A stretch of DNA of 64,000 nt from Streptomyces sp. M92 (GCF_028473745.1 NZ_CP101137.1:1984001-2048000); one strand, 5' to 3'; positions 7,473-18,419 are shown, counted from the stretch's first letter. Notes: generated by a model not told the origin, from the letters alone. Numbers and translations are program-made.

Positions 7473-9755
7473 TTACTTCACCGGCTCCGGGGTCGGCTCG
7501 TTCTCCGTCTCCTCCTCGCCGGCCGGGTCGGCCGGGGTCTTCACCGACTCCAGCAGGAGCTGGGCGACGTCGACGACCTGGATGGACTCCTTGGCCTTGC
7601 CGTCGTTCTTCTTGCCGTTGACCGAGTCGGTGAGCATGACGAGGCAGAAGGGGCAGGCCGTCGAGACGATGTCGGGGTTGACCGACAGGGCCTCGTCCAC
7701 GCGCTCGTTGTTGATGCGCTTGCCGATCCGCTCCTCCATCCACATCCGCGCGCCGCCGGCGCCGCAGCAGAAGCCGCGCTCCTTGTGGCGGTGCATCTCC
7801 TCGTTGCGGACGCCGGGGACGGAGGCGATGATCTCGCGCGGGGGCGTGTAGATCTTGTTGTGGCGGCCCAGGTAGCACGGGTCGTGGTAGGTGATGATGC
7901 CCTCGACCGGGGTGACCGGGGTGAGCTTGCCCTCGTCGACCAGGTGCTGGAGCAGCTGGGTGTGGTGGATGACCTCGTAGTCGCCGCCGAGCTGCGGGTA
8001 CTCGTTGCCGAGGGTGTTGAGGCAGTGCGGGCAGGTGGCGACGATCTTCTTCGCCGACTTGGGCTTCGCCGACTCGGGTACGACCTTGCCGTCGTCGTCC
8101 ATCTCCTCGCCGAAGGCGGCGTTGAGGGACATGACGTTCTCCATGCCGAGCTCCTGGAACAGGGGCTCGTTGCCGAGGCGGCGGGCGGAGTCACCGGTGC
8201 ACTTCTCGTCGCCGCCCATGATGGCGAACTTGACGCCCGCCATGTGCAGCAGCTCGGCGAAGGCCTTGGTCGTCTTCTTGGCGCGGTCCTCGAGGGCGCC
8301 GGCGCAGCCGACCCAGTACAGGTACTCGACCTCGGTGAGGTCCTCGATGTCCTTGCCGACGACCGGGACCTCGAAGTCGACCTCCTTGAGCCATTCCAGG
8401 CGCTGCTTCTTCGCCAGGCCCCAGGGGTTGCCCTTCTTCTCCAGGTTCTTGAGCATCGTGCCCGCCTCGGACGGGAACGCCGACTCGATCATGACCTGGT
8501 AGCGGCGCATGTCGACGATGTGGTCGACGTGCTCGATGTCGACGGGGCACTGCTCGACGCAGGCGCCGCAGGTGGTGCAGGACCACAGGACGTCCGGGTC
8601 GATGACGCCGTTCTCCTCGGCGGTGCCGATCAGCGGGCGCTCGGCCTCCGCGAGGGCCGCCGCGGGGACGCCCGCCAGCTGCTCCTCGGACGCCTTCTCC
8701 TCGCCCTCCATCGTCTTGCCGCCGCCGGCCAGCAGGTAGGGGGCCTTGGCGTGCGCGTGGTCGCGCAGGGACATGATCAGGAGCTTGGGGGAGAGCGGCT
8801 TGCCGGTGTTCCAGGCGGGGCACTGCGACTGGCAGCGGCCGCACTCGGTGCAGGTGGAGAAGTCCAGCAGGCCCTTCCAGGAGAAGTGCTCGACCTGGGA
8901 GACGCCGAAGACGTCGTCCTCGCCGGGGTCGGTGAAGTCGATCGGCTTGCCGCCCGACGTCATCGGCAGCAGCGCGCCGAGGGAGACGTCGCCGTCGGCG
9001 TTGCGCTTGAACCAGATGTTCGGGAAGGCCAGGAAGCGGTGCCAGGCCACGCCCATGTCGGTCTTCAGGGCGACCGTGATCATCCAGATGAAGGAGGTCG
9101 CGATCTTCAGGCCGGCGAAGAAGTAGACCAGGTTCTGGAGGGTCGACAGGTCCAGGTCCTGGAGGGCGGAGACGACCGGGTACGAGATGAAGAACGACGC
9201 CTCGTAGCCGTCCACGTGGTGCAGGGCGCCCTCGAGGGCGTGCAGCATGAAGATGCAGACGCCGACGATGAGGATGACGGCCTCGACGAAGTAGGCCTGG
9301 CCGAAGTTGGAGCCGCCGAAGCGGGACTTGCGGCCCGGCTTGCGCGGGTGGCTGAGCTGCCGGATGACGATCAGCGCGAGGATGCCGAGGACCGTCATGG
9401 TGCCGATGAACTCGACGAAGACGTTGTACGGCGCCCAGTCGCCGATGACCGGCAGGATCCAGTCGGCCTGGAAGAGCTGGCCGATGGCGTTGACGATCGT
9501 CAGCAGCAGGGAGAAGAAGCCCACCGCCACGAACCAGTGCGCCACCCCGACGATGCCCCAGCGGTTCATCCGGGTGTGGCCGAGGAACTCCCGGACCACG
9601 GTGACCGTGCGCTGCACGGGTTCGTCGGTCCGTGTGCCGGCCGGTACGGGCTGGCCCAGCCGCATGGAGTTGTAGATCTGCAGGACGGCGCGGCCGAACA
9701 GTGCCACGCCGACCACGATCAGGACCAGCGACACAATGATCGCGGCGAGTTGCAT
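7473..9755 (-). CDS. EtfD-like membrane iron-sulfur oxidoreductase (FadF/HdrD-like)
   Basis: This is a 760-residue protein. The first ~290 residues hold five to six membrane helices of a cytochrome-b/NarI-like module. Two ferredoxin motifs follow, CTECGRCQSQCP (~303) and CTTCGACVEQCP (~392), then two CCG domains: GCAGALEDRAKK/CPHCLNTLG and HDPCYLGRHN/CCGAGGARMW. The order matches mycobacterial EtfD (Rv0338c), which passes electrons from the electron-transfer flavoprotein of fatty-acid oxidation to the quinone pool. The same role is inferred here; etfAB are not in the window. The C-terminus is acidic and disordered. An operator-like region lies directly upstream. Confidence 0.85.
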   Translation of the reverse strand: MQLAAIIVSLVLIVVGVALFGRAVLQIYNSMRLGQPVPAGTRTDEPVQRTVTVVREFLGHTRMNRWGIVGVAHWFVAVGFFSLLLTIVNAIGQLFQADWILPVIGDWAPYNVFVEFIGTMTVLGILALIVIRQLSHPRKPGRKSRFGGSNFGQAYFVEAVILIVGVCIFMLHALEGALHHVDGYEASFFISYPVVSALQDLDLSTLQNLVYFFAGLKIATSFIWMITVALKTDMGVAWHRFLAFPNIWFKRNADGDVSLGALLPMTSGGKPIDFTDPGEDDVFGVSQVEHFSWKGLLDFSTCTECGRCQSQCPAWNTGKPLSPKLLIMSLRDHAHAKAPYLLAGGGKTMEGEEKASEEQLAGVPAAALAEAERPLIGTAEENGVIDPDVLWSCTTCGACVEQCPVDIEHVDHIVDMRRYQVMIESAFPSEAGTMLKNLEKKGNPWGLAKKQRLEWLKEVDFEVPVVGKDIEDLTEVEYLYWVGCAGALEDRAKKTTKAFAELLHMAGVKFAIMGGDEKCTGDSARRLGNEPLFQELGMENVMSLNAAFGEEMDDDGKVVPESAKPKSAKKIVATCPHCLNTLGNEYPQLGGDYEVIHHTQLLQHLVDEGKLTPVTPVEGIITYHDPCYLGRHNKIYTPPREIIASVPGVRNEEMHRHKERGFCCGAGGARMWMEERIGKRINNERVDEALSVNPDIVSTACPFCLVMLTDSVNGKKNDGKAKESIQVVDVAQLLLESVKTPADPAGEEETENEPTPEPVK

Positions 9756-9805
9756 TTGGGGGCTCCTCGGGCCTGCGAGGTTGCGAAGGGGCGGTTGGCG
9801 CTCAG

Positions 9806-9847
9806 TACCGAGCGGTGTCGGTATTACTAAGCGGTAACTTAATTAGT
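9806..9847. promoter_or_regulatory. Clustered inverted repeats upstream of the EtfD-like gene
   Basis: Three overlapping dyads are visible: TACCGA-N6-TCGGTA (9806-9823), TTAC-N6-GTAA (9824-9837) and ACTAA-N12-TTAGT (9826-9847). The sequence is AT-rich for this genome. It resembles TetR/FadR-type operators covering a promoter for the minus-strand gene. The regulator is not identifiable here. Confidence 0.5.
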
Positions 9848-9967
9848 CTGTCTGAGACTACCCCCATCCTCCGCCGCACTGTAGTCGGACGTGCGGTGAT
9901 CTGCGTCGCTGAGGCAACCCTGACCGGCCCGGTGGCGTCGGGGCGGCGGGCGGAGCGGTCGGCAGGG

Positions 9968-10097
9968 GCCGGTCGTCCGGGCCGGTCGTCCGGGTTCGGG
10001 TGTCCGGGCCGGTCGTCCGGGCCGGGTGTCCGGGTTCGGGTGTCCGGGCCGGTCGTCCGGGCCGGGTGTCCAGGGCGGGTGTCCGGGCGCCACGCCG
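9968..10097. repeat. GC-rich tandem repeat with an exact 40-bp duplication
   Basis: 9988-10027 and 10028-10067 are identical 40-bp units built from 10-nt imperfect subunits of the type GTCCGGGCCG/GTCCGGGTTC. Degenerate copies flank them. Long Arg/Pro/Thr frames across it on the minus strand are products of the repeat, not genes. Confidence 0.85.
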
Positions 10098-10136
10098 GGC
10101 CCGGGTGCCATTCATAGCAATTCGTGATATTCGGCA

Positions 10137-10149
10137 TAGTTTATGCCCC
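10137..10149 (+). promoter_or_regulatory. -10 element of a leaderless WecA-like gene
   Basis: TAGTTT (10137-10142) ends 7 nt before the GTG start; no ribosome-binding site is present. Confidence 0.45.
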
Positions 10150-11280
10150 GTGCTCTACGGGATCGCCGCCGCCACCGCCTCCTTCCTCCTCGCCGCCCTG
10201 CTCGCGGGGCTGCTGAGGGCGCCCGCCCTGCGCCTCGCCCTCGTCGACCGGCGCCGCCGACGGCCCGTCCCCCTGCTCGGCGGGGCGGCCGTGGTCCTCG
10301 TGACCGGGCTGGTCGCGTGGGCGGGGGAGTGGACCGGCGTCGTGCCGCTCGGCCCGGCGACCGGGCGGCTGCTGACGGCGGCCGTCGCGGTCGGCGCGCT
10401 CGGCCTCGCCGCCGACGTGTGGCGGCTGCGGCGGCGGTGGGTGGTCGCCGGCAGCGCCGTGGCGGCGGCGTGCGTGGTGCCGTACGGCGTGACCGGGCCG
10501 GTGGCCGGAGGGCTCGCCGTGGTCTGGATCGTGCTGGTCGCCGCCGCCTTCCAGGGGCTCGACCATGCCGATGGGGTGGCCGGCACGGTGGGGGTCGTGA
10601 CGGCCTTCGGGGTCGCCGCCTGTGCCGCCGCCGAGGTGATGGACGCGCTCGCGGTGCTGCTGAGCGTGCTGGCCGCCGCGCTGACCGGGTTCCTGCTGCA
10701 CAACTGGCACCCCGCGCGGGTCGCGCTCGGGGCGTGCGGTTCGCTCTTCGCGGGTTTCCTGCTGGCGGGAGCGGCGGTGTTCACCCGCGCGGGGCACGAT
10801 CCCGGGGCCGGGGCGGGGGTCCTGTTCGCCCTGACCGCGGTGGCGGGCGCCGACGCCGCCCTCGTCCTCGTCTCCCGCCGGCTGGCCGGGCGGCCCCTGC
10901 TGCGGGGCGGTCCCGACCATCTCGCCCACCGGCTGCGCCGGCTCGGGCTGACCCCGCAGGGCGCGGTGGCCGTACTCGGCACGGCCTCGTTCGCGGGGGT
11001 GCTCGTGGGCGTGCTCGTGCACACCGGATGGGCCGGCCGGGTGGCGGTGCTGTGGGTGGCGGGCGGCGCGGTCGTCGCGGTGGCGGCGCTGTCGCGCGTA
11101 CGGGTGTACGGGCCGGCGCGCCGGGCGCGAGCCGTTTCCCGGGCGGCGTCGGGGGCAGCCGCGGTGCCGTGCGTCGCGTCCACCCAGGGGGCCCCGCAGC
11201 GGTCGATTTTCCCGGTTCGTCAGACCCGGGGCGCCGAGAAACCGCAGGTCAGTGCGCCGTTGCGTGTAAGGAACGGATAA
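10150..11280 (+). CDS. WecA/MraY-like polyprenyl-phosphate transferase homologue with degenerate active site
   Basis: This is a 376-residue multi-pass membrane protein. It follows the glycosyltransferase-4 layout: LVDRRRRRPVPLLGG matches the LVD...K..PLLGG entry motif, GLDHADGVAG the N..DG.DG motif, LGACGSLFAGFLLAG the GDSGSLFLGFLLA motif, and GGPDHLAHRLRRLG the C-terminal DH..HRL motif. Key acids are changed: the DD pair reads AD (GLAADVWRL) and the Asp of GDSGS reads Ala. Active members move GlcNAc-1-P or similar onto undecaprenyl phosphate; this one may be inactive or altered. The Arg/Ser-rich C-terminal tail (~60 residues) is cytoplasmic-like. It lies immediately upstream of dnaK but is separated by that operon's promoter. 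Confidence 0.7.
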   Translation: MLYGIAAATASFLLAALLAGLLRAPALRLALVDRRRRRPVPLLGGAAVVLVTGLVAWAGEWTGVVPLGPATGRLLTAAVAVGALGLAADVWRLRRRWVVAGSAVAAACVVPYGVTGPVAGGLAVVWIVLVAAAFQGLDHADGVAGTVGVVTAFGVAACAAAEVMDALAVLLSVLAAALTGFLLHNWHPARVALGACGSLFAGFLLAGAAVFTRAGHDPGAGAGVLFALTAVAGADAALVLVSRRLAGRPLLRGGPDHLAHRLRRLGLTPQGAVAVLGTASFAGVLVGVLVHTGWAGRVAVLWVAGGAVVAVAALSRVRVYGPARRARAVSRAASGAAAVPCVASTQGAPQRSIFPVRQTRGAEKPQVSAPLRVRNG

Positions 11281-11282
11281 GA

Positions 11283-11303
11283 GTTGAGTCGTGCTGACTC
11301 ACC
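11283..11303. promoter_or_regulatory. HAIR-like HspR operator (upstream copy)
   Basis: GTTGAGT-N7-ACTCACC matches the HspR site CTTGAGT-N7-ACTCAAG at 11 of 14 arm positions. It lies upstream of the dnaK -35 element. Confidence 0.7.
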
Positions 11304-11307
11304 TCTG

Positions 11308-11334
11308 TTGACCCAGCCGACGGGGTCGTGCACA

Positions 11335-11336
<2 letters not shown>
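11308..11336 (+). promoter_or_regulatory. dnaK promoter
   Basis: TTGACC (11308-11313) and CACACT (11331-11336) are spaced by 17 nt, as in HrdB-type vegetative promoters. The second HAIR element begins inside the -10. Confidence 0.65.
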
Positions 11337-13921
<2,585 letters not shown>

Positions 13922-13963
13922 GCTCGAAGTGACGCATAAGGCGCGAGAGGAGGGACGTCGGGG

Positions 13964-15160
13964 ATGAGTACCAAGGACTTCATCGAGAAGGACTACTACA
14001 AGGTTCTCGGCGTCCCCAAGGACGCCACCGAGGCCGAGATCAAGAAGGCGTACCGGAAGCTCGCCCGCGAGAACCACCCGGACGCCAACAAGGGGAACGT
14101 CAAGGCGGAGGAGCGCTTCAAGGAGATCTCCGAGGCCAACGACATCCTCGGCGACCCCAAGAAGCGCAAGGAGTACGACGAGGCCCGCGCCCTCTTCGGC
14201 AACGGCGGTTTCCGCCCGGGGCCGGGCGCGGGCGGCGGCACCTTCAACTTCGACCTGGGCGACCTCTTCGGAGGCGGCGCCCAGGGCGGGGGCGGCCAGG
14301 GCGGCGCCGGGGGCTTCGGCGGCGGCCTCGGTGACGTCTTCGGGGGCCTGTTCAACCGCACCGGCGGCGGACCCGGCACCGGCACGCGCACCCAGCCGCG
14401 CCGCGGCCAGGACATCGAGTCCGAGGTCACCCTCAGCTTCACCGAGGCCATCGAGGGCGCCACGGTCCCGCTCAGGATGTCCTCGCAGGCACCCTGCAAG
14501 GCATGTTCGGGCACCGGCGACAAGAACGGCACGCCGCGCGTGTGCCCGACCTGCGTCGGCACCGGGCAGGTCGCCCGGGGCTCGGGCGGCGGCTTCTCGC
14601 TCACCGACCCGTGCCCCGACTGCAAGGGCCGCGGCCTGATCGCCGAGGACCCCTGCGACGTCTGCAAGGGCTCCGGACGCGCCAAGTCCTCCCGGACCAT
14701 GCAGGTCCGCATCCCGGCCGGGGTGTCGGACGGGCAGCGCATCCGGCTGCGGGGCAAGGGCACGCCGGGCGAGCGGGGCGGACCGGCGGGCGACCTGTAC
14801 GTGGTGGTGCACGTCAAGGAGCACCCCGTCTTCGGCCGCCGGGGCGACAACCTCACGGTCACCGTCCCGGTGACGTACGCGGAGGCGGCCCTCGGCGGCG
14901 AGGTCAGGGTCCCGACCCTCGGCGGCCCCCCGGTCACGCTGAAGCTGCCGGCGGGCACGCCCAACGGCCGCACCATGCGCGCCCGGGGCAAGGGCGCGGT
15001 CCGCAAGGACGGCACCCGCGGCGACCTCCTGGTCACCGTCGAGGTGAGTGTTCCGAAGGACCTGACGGGGAAGGCTCGTGACGCGCTCGAGGCGTATCGC
15101 GAGGCGACCGCGGACGAGGATCCGCGGGCGGAGCTGTTCCAGGCCGCGAAGGGAGCTTGA
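13964..15160 (+). CDS. dnaJ: DnaK co-chaperone DnaJ
   Basis: This is a 398-residue Hsp40 type I. The J domain (1-75) has the HPD motif in ENHPDANKG. A Gly/Phe-rich segment follows (FRPGPGAGGGTFNFDLGDLFGG). The zinc region has the four repeats CKACSGTG, CPTCVGTG, CPDCKGRG and CDVCKGSG. The C-terminal client-binding domains complete the protein. GAGAGGAGGGA precedes the ATG. It stimulates DnaK ATPase and delivers substrates. Its stop lies 5 nt before the hspR start. Confidence 0.97.
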   Translation: MSTKDFIEKDYYKVLGVPKDATEAEIKKAYRKLARENHPDANKGNVKAEERFKEISEANDILGDPKKRKEYDEARALFGNGGFRPGPGAGGGTFNFDLGDLFGGGAQGGGGQGGAGGFGGGLGDVFGGLFNRTGGGPGTGTRTQPRRGQDIESEVTLSFTEAIEGATVPLRMSSQAPCKACSGTGDKNGTPRVCPTCVGTGQVARGSGGGFSLTDPCPDCKGRGLIAEDPCDVCKGSGRAKSSRTMQVRIPAGVSDGQRIRLRGKGTPGERGGPAGDLYVVVHVKEHPVFGRRGDNLTVTVPVTYAEAALGGEVRVPTLGGPPVTLKLPAGTPNGRTMRARGKGAVRKDGTRGDLLVTVEVSVPKDLTGKARDALEAYREATADEDPRAELFQAAKGA

Positions 15161-15165
15161 TCGAG

Positions 15166-15633
15166 ATGGACGGCCGTAGTCCCCGCCGGCGCGGGGGTTT
15201 CTCACCGTACGAACTGACCGAGGACACCCCGGTCTACGTCATCTCGGTGGCTGCCCAGCTCTCCGGTCTGCACCCGCAGACCCTGCGCCAGTACGACCGC
15301 CTCGGCCTGGTCTCCCCGGACCGCACGGCCGGGCGCGGCCGGCGCTACTCGGCCCGCGACATCGAACTGCTGCGCCAGGTGCAGCAGTTGTCGCAGGACG
15401 AGGGCATCAACCTGGCCGGTATCAAGCGCATCATCGAACTGGAGAACCAGGTCGCCGCCCTCCAGGCGCGCCTGGCCGAGATGCAGGACGCCCTCGACGG
15501 CGCCGCCACGGCGATGCGCCAGCGCGAGGCGGCGGTGCACGCCTCGTACCGTCGTGACCTGGTCCCGTACCAGGAGGTCCAGCAGACCAGCGCCCTGGTG
15601 GTGTGGCGCCCCAAGCGGCAGCAGTCGGACTGA
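15166..15633 (+). CDS. hspR: HspR, MerR-family repressor of the dnaK/clpB regulon
   Basis: This is a 155-residue protein. YVISVAAQLSGLHPQTLRQYDRLGL is the MerR-type helix-turn-helix and wing (SPDRTAGRGRRYSARDIELL follows). A coiled coil NLAGIKRIIELENQVAALQARLAEMQ mediates dimerisation. The C-terminus DLVPYQEVQQTSALVVWRP is typical of Streptomyces HspR. I chose the ATG (MDGRSP) because GGGAG lies 12 nt upstream; a TTG 9 nt earlier is too close to that site. It binds HAIR elements, seen here before dnaK and clpB. Confidence 0.95.
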   Translation: MDGRSPRRRGGFSPYELTEDTPVYVISVAAQLSGLHPQTLRQYDRLGLVSPDRTAGRGRRYSARDIELLRQVQQLSQDEGINLAGIKRIIELENQVAALQARLAEMQDALDGAATAMRQREAAVHASYRRDLVPYQEVQQTSALVVWRPKRQQSD

Positions 15634-15650
15634 CGGCCGGAGGCCGGAGG

Positions 15651-15690
15651 AAGGGGCCCGGGGCCGTGCACGCACGGACCCGGGCCCCTT
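15651..15690 (+). terminator. Terminator of the dnaK operon
   Basis: AAGGGGCCCGGG pairs exactly with CCCGGGCCCCTT. The loop can extend the stem (CCGTG/CACGG). It lies 17 nt past the hspR stop and before a convergent gene. Confidence 0.85.
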
Positions 15691-15722
15691 TCCGTCCGCG
15701 GCGGGCGGGCGAGCCGCAGCCG

Positions 15723-16292
15723 TCAGCCGGGAACGATGTCGCCGATCGCGTCGGCGGCCAGCAGCCACATGGGGTGGGCGCCCGTGCCGAAGGCGGCGGC
15801 CAGCGCGTATCCGAGGGCCGCGTCCAGCGCCTCGGGCTCCGCGCCCTCGCGCCACTCGGCCAGCACCCGCCCGTCGCCCTGCGAGACGAAGTCCCCGACG
15901 TGCTCCCGGCCGCGCAGCAGCCGGCTGCCCGCCACGGAGTCGGGCACCAGGCGCCAGCCCTGGCCCGCGTACCGGACGTCGACGGCGAACGAGCGCCGGG
16001 TCAGCCGCCCCTTCGACGGGTCCACCACGGCCTCCTCGCCGTCGACGGTCAGAGCGAGCCGGTCCCCGTCCCGGGTGCCGACGGGAACGTGTCCGTCGTC
16101 CTGCGGCCCCTCGCGGCGGAGCTCGACGCGGGGCACCGCACCGCCCTCGACGACGACCTCGCCCCGGCCGGTGTCCAGACGGACGCGCACGGCGCCGAAG
16201 CGCTGGTCCTCGACGACGCTCTCCATGACGTCCGTGCCGTCGGTGCCGTCCGTGCCGTCCGTGACGTCGGTGTGGTCCGTGTCGTGCCCCAT
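15723..16292 (-). CDS. Hypothetical protein with TDGTDG-repeat N-terminus
   Basis: This is a 189-residue cytosolic-looking protein. The N-terminus is a short acidic repeat (DVTDGTDGTDGTD); the body is beta-rich (FGAVRVRLDTGRGEVVVEGG, GDRLALTVDGEEAVV) and ends with a helical LDAALGYALAAAFGTGAHPMWLLAADAIGDIVPG. GAGGAA sits about 8 nt before the ATG. I do not recognise the family; it is a conserved Streptomyces-type protein by codon bias. An internal ATG (MESVVEDQRF) would remove the repeat. Confidence 0.65.
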   Translation of the reverse strand: MGHDTDHTDVTDGTDGTDGTDVMESVVEDQRFGAVRVRLDTGRGEVVVEGGAVPRVELRREGPQDDGHVPVGTRDGDRLALTVDGEEAVVDPSKGRLTRRSFAVDVRYAGQGWRLVPDSVAGSRLLRGREHVGDFVSQGDGRVLAEWREGAEPEALDAALGYALAAAFGTGAHPMWLLAADAIGDIVPG

Positions 16293-16613
16293 GCGCGCGT
16301 TCCTCAGCTGTGCGGTTCCGGCGGTTGTCAGTACGTCAGACGCGTTCGCCCGGCGCTCCGTTTCCGTGCCGCCGTGGTCACTCCGGTGGCTGTGCGCACA
16401 CGTGTGTGCGGGACGTGACCAGCCGGTGTGCGCAGCTCCGCCGGACCTCCGCGGTACGTCCGCATCGCCCCCGCCAGTTGAGCGGAACGTACTGTGCCCA
16501 TCTCGTTAAGTGGTTCCCCTTGACGCCGATGGTGGCCAAAGCGTTGGCTTTTCAGTCACATGGGCCGCACTGCTGTGCCCACGTCCCGATTCGCACATGA
16601 AGTGAGCCCTCGC
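16293..16613. other. Intergenic region upstream of the binding-protein gene
   Basis: No gene is visible. TTGACG (16520-16525) is a possible -35. A 14-bp palindrome, GCCAA-AGCG-TTGGC (16535-16548), sits where a -10 would be expected and could be a LacI-type operator. Confidence 0.5.
16535..16548. promoter_or_regulatory. Palindromic operator candidate of the sugar-binding lipoprotein gene
   Basis: The dyad GCCAA-N4-TTGGC, 65 nt upstream of the start codon, resembles sugar-responsive LacI-family sites. There is no LacI gene in the window. Confidence 0.4.
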
Positions 16614-17723
16614 ATGCGTCGTCGTACTGCCATAACCGTGGCCGCCACCTCCATGTCCCTCATGCTCGCCGGCTGCGGCACGCTCGGTGCCTCGGAGAGC
16701 AGTGACGAGGCGAGCCCGACCAAGGGCAACGACATCACGGTGGGCCTCCTCCTCCCGGAGAAGGCGAACACCCGCTACGAGCAGTTCGACTACCCCTTCT
16801 TCAAGGCGAAGGTCGCCGATCTCACCCGCGACCAGGGCAACGTCAAGTACGCCAACGCCGAGGCCAGCTCGTCCAAGCAGGCCGACCAGATGCGGCAGAT
16901 GATCGACGACAAGGTCGACGTCATCGTCCTGGACGCGGTCGACGCCAAGTCCATCGGGGACAGCGTGCAGAAGGCCAAGGACGCCGGCATCCCGGTCATC
17001 GCCTACGACCGGCTGGCCGAGGGCCCGATCGACGCCTACATCTCCTTCGACAACGAGCTGGTCGGCGAGGTCCAGGGCCGCTCCCTCCTCGAGGCGCTCG
17101 GCGGGGACGCCGACAGCTCCGACAAGATCGTCATGATGAACGGCTCGCCCACCGACCCCAACGCCAAGCAGTTCAAGGCCGGCGCGATGTCCGAGCTGAA
17201 CGGCAAGGTGACGATCGCCCAGTCCTTCGACACCGAGGACTGGAAGCCGGAGAACGCCGAGGCGAACATGGCCGAGGCGATCGAGAAGATCGGCAAGAAC
17301 AACATCGCGGGCGTCTACTCCGCCAACGACGGCATGGCCGGCGGAATCATCAACGCCCTGGAGGACGCGGGCGTCACCGACCTGCCGCCCGTCACCGGCC
17401 AGGACGCCGAACTGTCGGCGGTGCAGCGGATCGTCACCGGCGAGCAGTACATGAGCGTGTACAAGTCCTACCCGCAGGAGGCGGAGCACGCCGCGGAGAT
17501 GGCCGTGGCCCGTGTCCAGGGCCGGGACATCCAGTTCGACGCCCTCGCCCGCGAGCGGGTCGACAGCCCCACCCACAAGGGCATCCCCGCCCAGCTGGTC
17601 CCCGTCGTCGCCCTGACCCAGGACAACATCAAGGACACGGTCATCGCGGACGGCTTCTACAAGGTCTCCGACATCTGCACGGCCAAGTTCGAGGCGGAGT
17701 GCGCGGAGATCGGGCTGAAGTAG
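16614..17723 (+). CDS. Xylose-type ABC substrate-binding lipoprotein (orphan)
   Basis: This is a 369-residue protein. The signal peptide ends in the lipobox LMLAGC, with Cys21 as lipidation site. The mature part is a periplasmic-binding-protein-like I fold close to XylF: DITVGLLLPEKANTRYEQFD, VDVIVLDAVDAKSIGDSVQKAKDAGIPVIAYDRL, DAYISFDNELVGEVQG and GVYSANDGMAGGIINALE. It would bind a pentose or related sugar outside the membrane. No ATPase or permease gene is adjacent, so it must use a remote transporter or act as a sensor. I took the ATG giving MRRRTAIT because it starts the signal peptide. Confidence 0.85.
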   Translation: MRRRTAITVAATSMSLMLAGCGTLGASESSDEASPTKGNDITVGLLLPEKANTRYEQFDYPFFKAKVADLTRDQGNVKYANAEASSSKQADQMRQMIDDKVDVIVLDAVDAKSIGDSVQKAKDAGIPVIAYDRLAEGPIDAYISFDNELVGEVQGRSLLEALGGDADSSDKIVMMNGSPTDPNAKQFKAGAMSELNGKVTIAQSFDTEDWKPENAEANMAEAIEKIGKNNIAGVYSANDGMAGGIINALEDAGVTDLPPVTGQDAELSAVQRIVTGEQYMSVYKSYPQEAEHAAEMAVARVQGRDIQFDALARERVDSPTHKGIPAQLVPVVALTQDNIKDTVIADGFYKVSDICTAKFEAECAEIGLK

Positions 17724-17917
17724 GCCGGCCCCCCGGCAGGGCGTACCCCCCCGGCAGGGCGGGGGACATGAGCACACCCCCCAACGGGTGGATTCTCCGC
17801 ATGACCGCCCCGCAGCAGTCTTGGAGTCACAGGAACCGTGCAGTTCACTCCCGCGCGGTTGCCGCCCGGCCGCCTGCCGCGGTCCGGGAACTCCATCGGA
17901 CAAGGGGACGCAGTTCA

Positions 17918-18298
17918 GTGAACGTCAGAATCGCACGGCGGCTGGGGGTCGGGGCCATCGCCGCCCTGGCTCTGAGCACGGCGACACCTGCCTTCGCGTA
18001 CGAGATCGGCCCGCACTCCTACGGCGGCGAGCTCCGGTTCTGGACCGAGGGCAACCGCTCGATCATGAACATCAAGGACACGGGATCCAGCCACTGGGTG
18101 AAGGCCGAGTACTACCGCGTGGCTCACTCGGGCACCAAGCTGACGCTGTGGAACAAGAACGGCCCGAACGGTCCTTCCGACAACGACGGCAACAGGGGCA
18201 CCGTCGAGAGCGGTAGGCATTCCGAGATCTACAAGGCCCGCGGCACAGTCTCGCGCAACAACCTGCCCGACTGGCACACCAGTTGGTACTCGGGCTGA
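17918..18298 (+). CDS. Small secreted protein of unknown function
   Basis: This is a 126-residue protein. The signal peptide MNVRIARRLGVGAIAALALS ends near TPAFAYEIG, followed by a ~96-residue mature domain rich in aromatic and polar residues (SYGGELRFWTEGNRSIMNIKD, KLTLWNKNGPNGPSDND). It has no cysteines. AAGGGGA precedes the GTG by about 9 nt; longer upstream frames lack a site. I do not recognise the fold. A strong terminator separates it from the ABC genes downstream, so a link with them is only positional. Confidence 0.75.
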   Translation: MNVRIARRLGVGAIAALALSTATPAFAYEIGPHSYGGELRFWTEGNRSIMNIKDTGSSHWVKAEYYRVAHSGTKLTLWNKNGPNGPSDNDGNRGTVESGRHSEIYKARGTVSRNNLPDWHTSWYSG

Positions 18299-18329
18299 CG
18301 GATCCCCCGTCCGCGCAGCCTGACCACAG

Positions 18330-18363
18330 CCTGACCGAGAGGCCGACCGGCCTCTCGGTCAGG
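18330..18363 (+). terminator. Perfect 15-bp terminator hairpin
   Basis: CCTGACCGAGAGGCC pairs with GGCCTCTCGGTCAGG around a 4-nt loop, 31 nt past the stop of the secreted-protein gene. Confidence 0.85.
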
Positions 18364-18419
18364 CATGTGTCGTCGGCGCCGTCCACATCGAGTGATCCCC
18401 CCGACCAAGGGAGCTCCGC

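Noticed and set aside
7452..9830. 792-codon plus-strand frame opposite the EtfD-like gene
   Set aside because: Composition (runs of Val, Leu, Ala, Asp, Gly) is the mirror of the real gene's codon bias; the minus strand carries clear Fe-S motifs.
9802..10137. Minus-strand frame with repeated RTPGPDDRPGHP units
   Set aside because: Produced by the GC-rich tandem repeat; open in several frames and without start signals.
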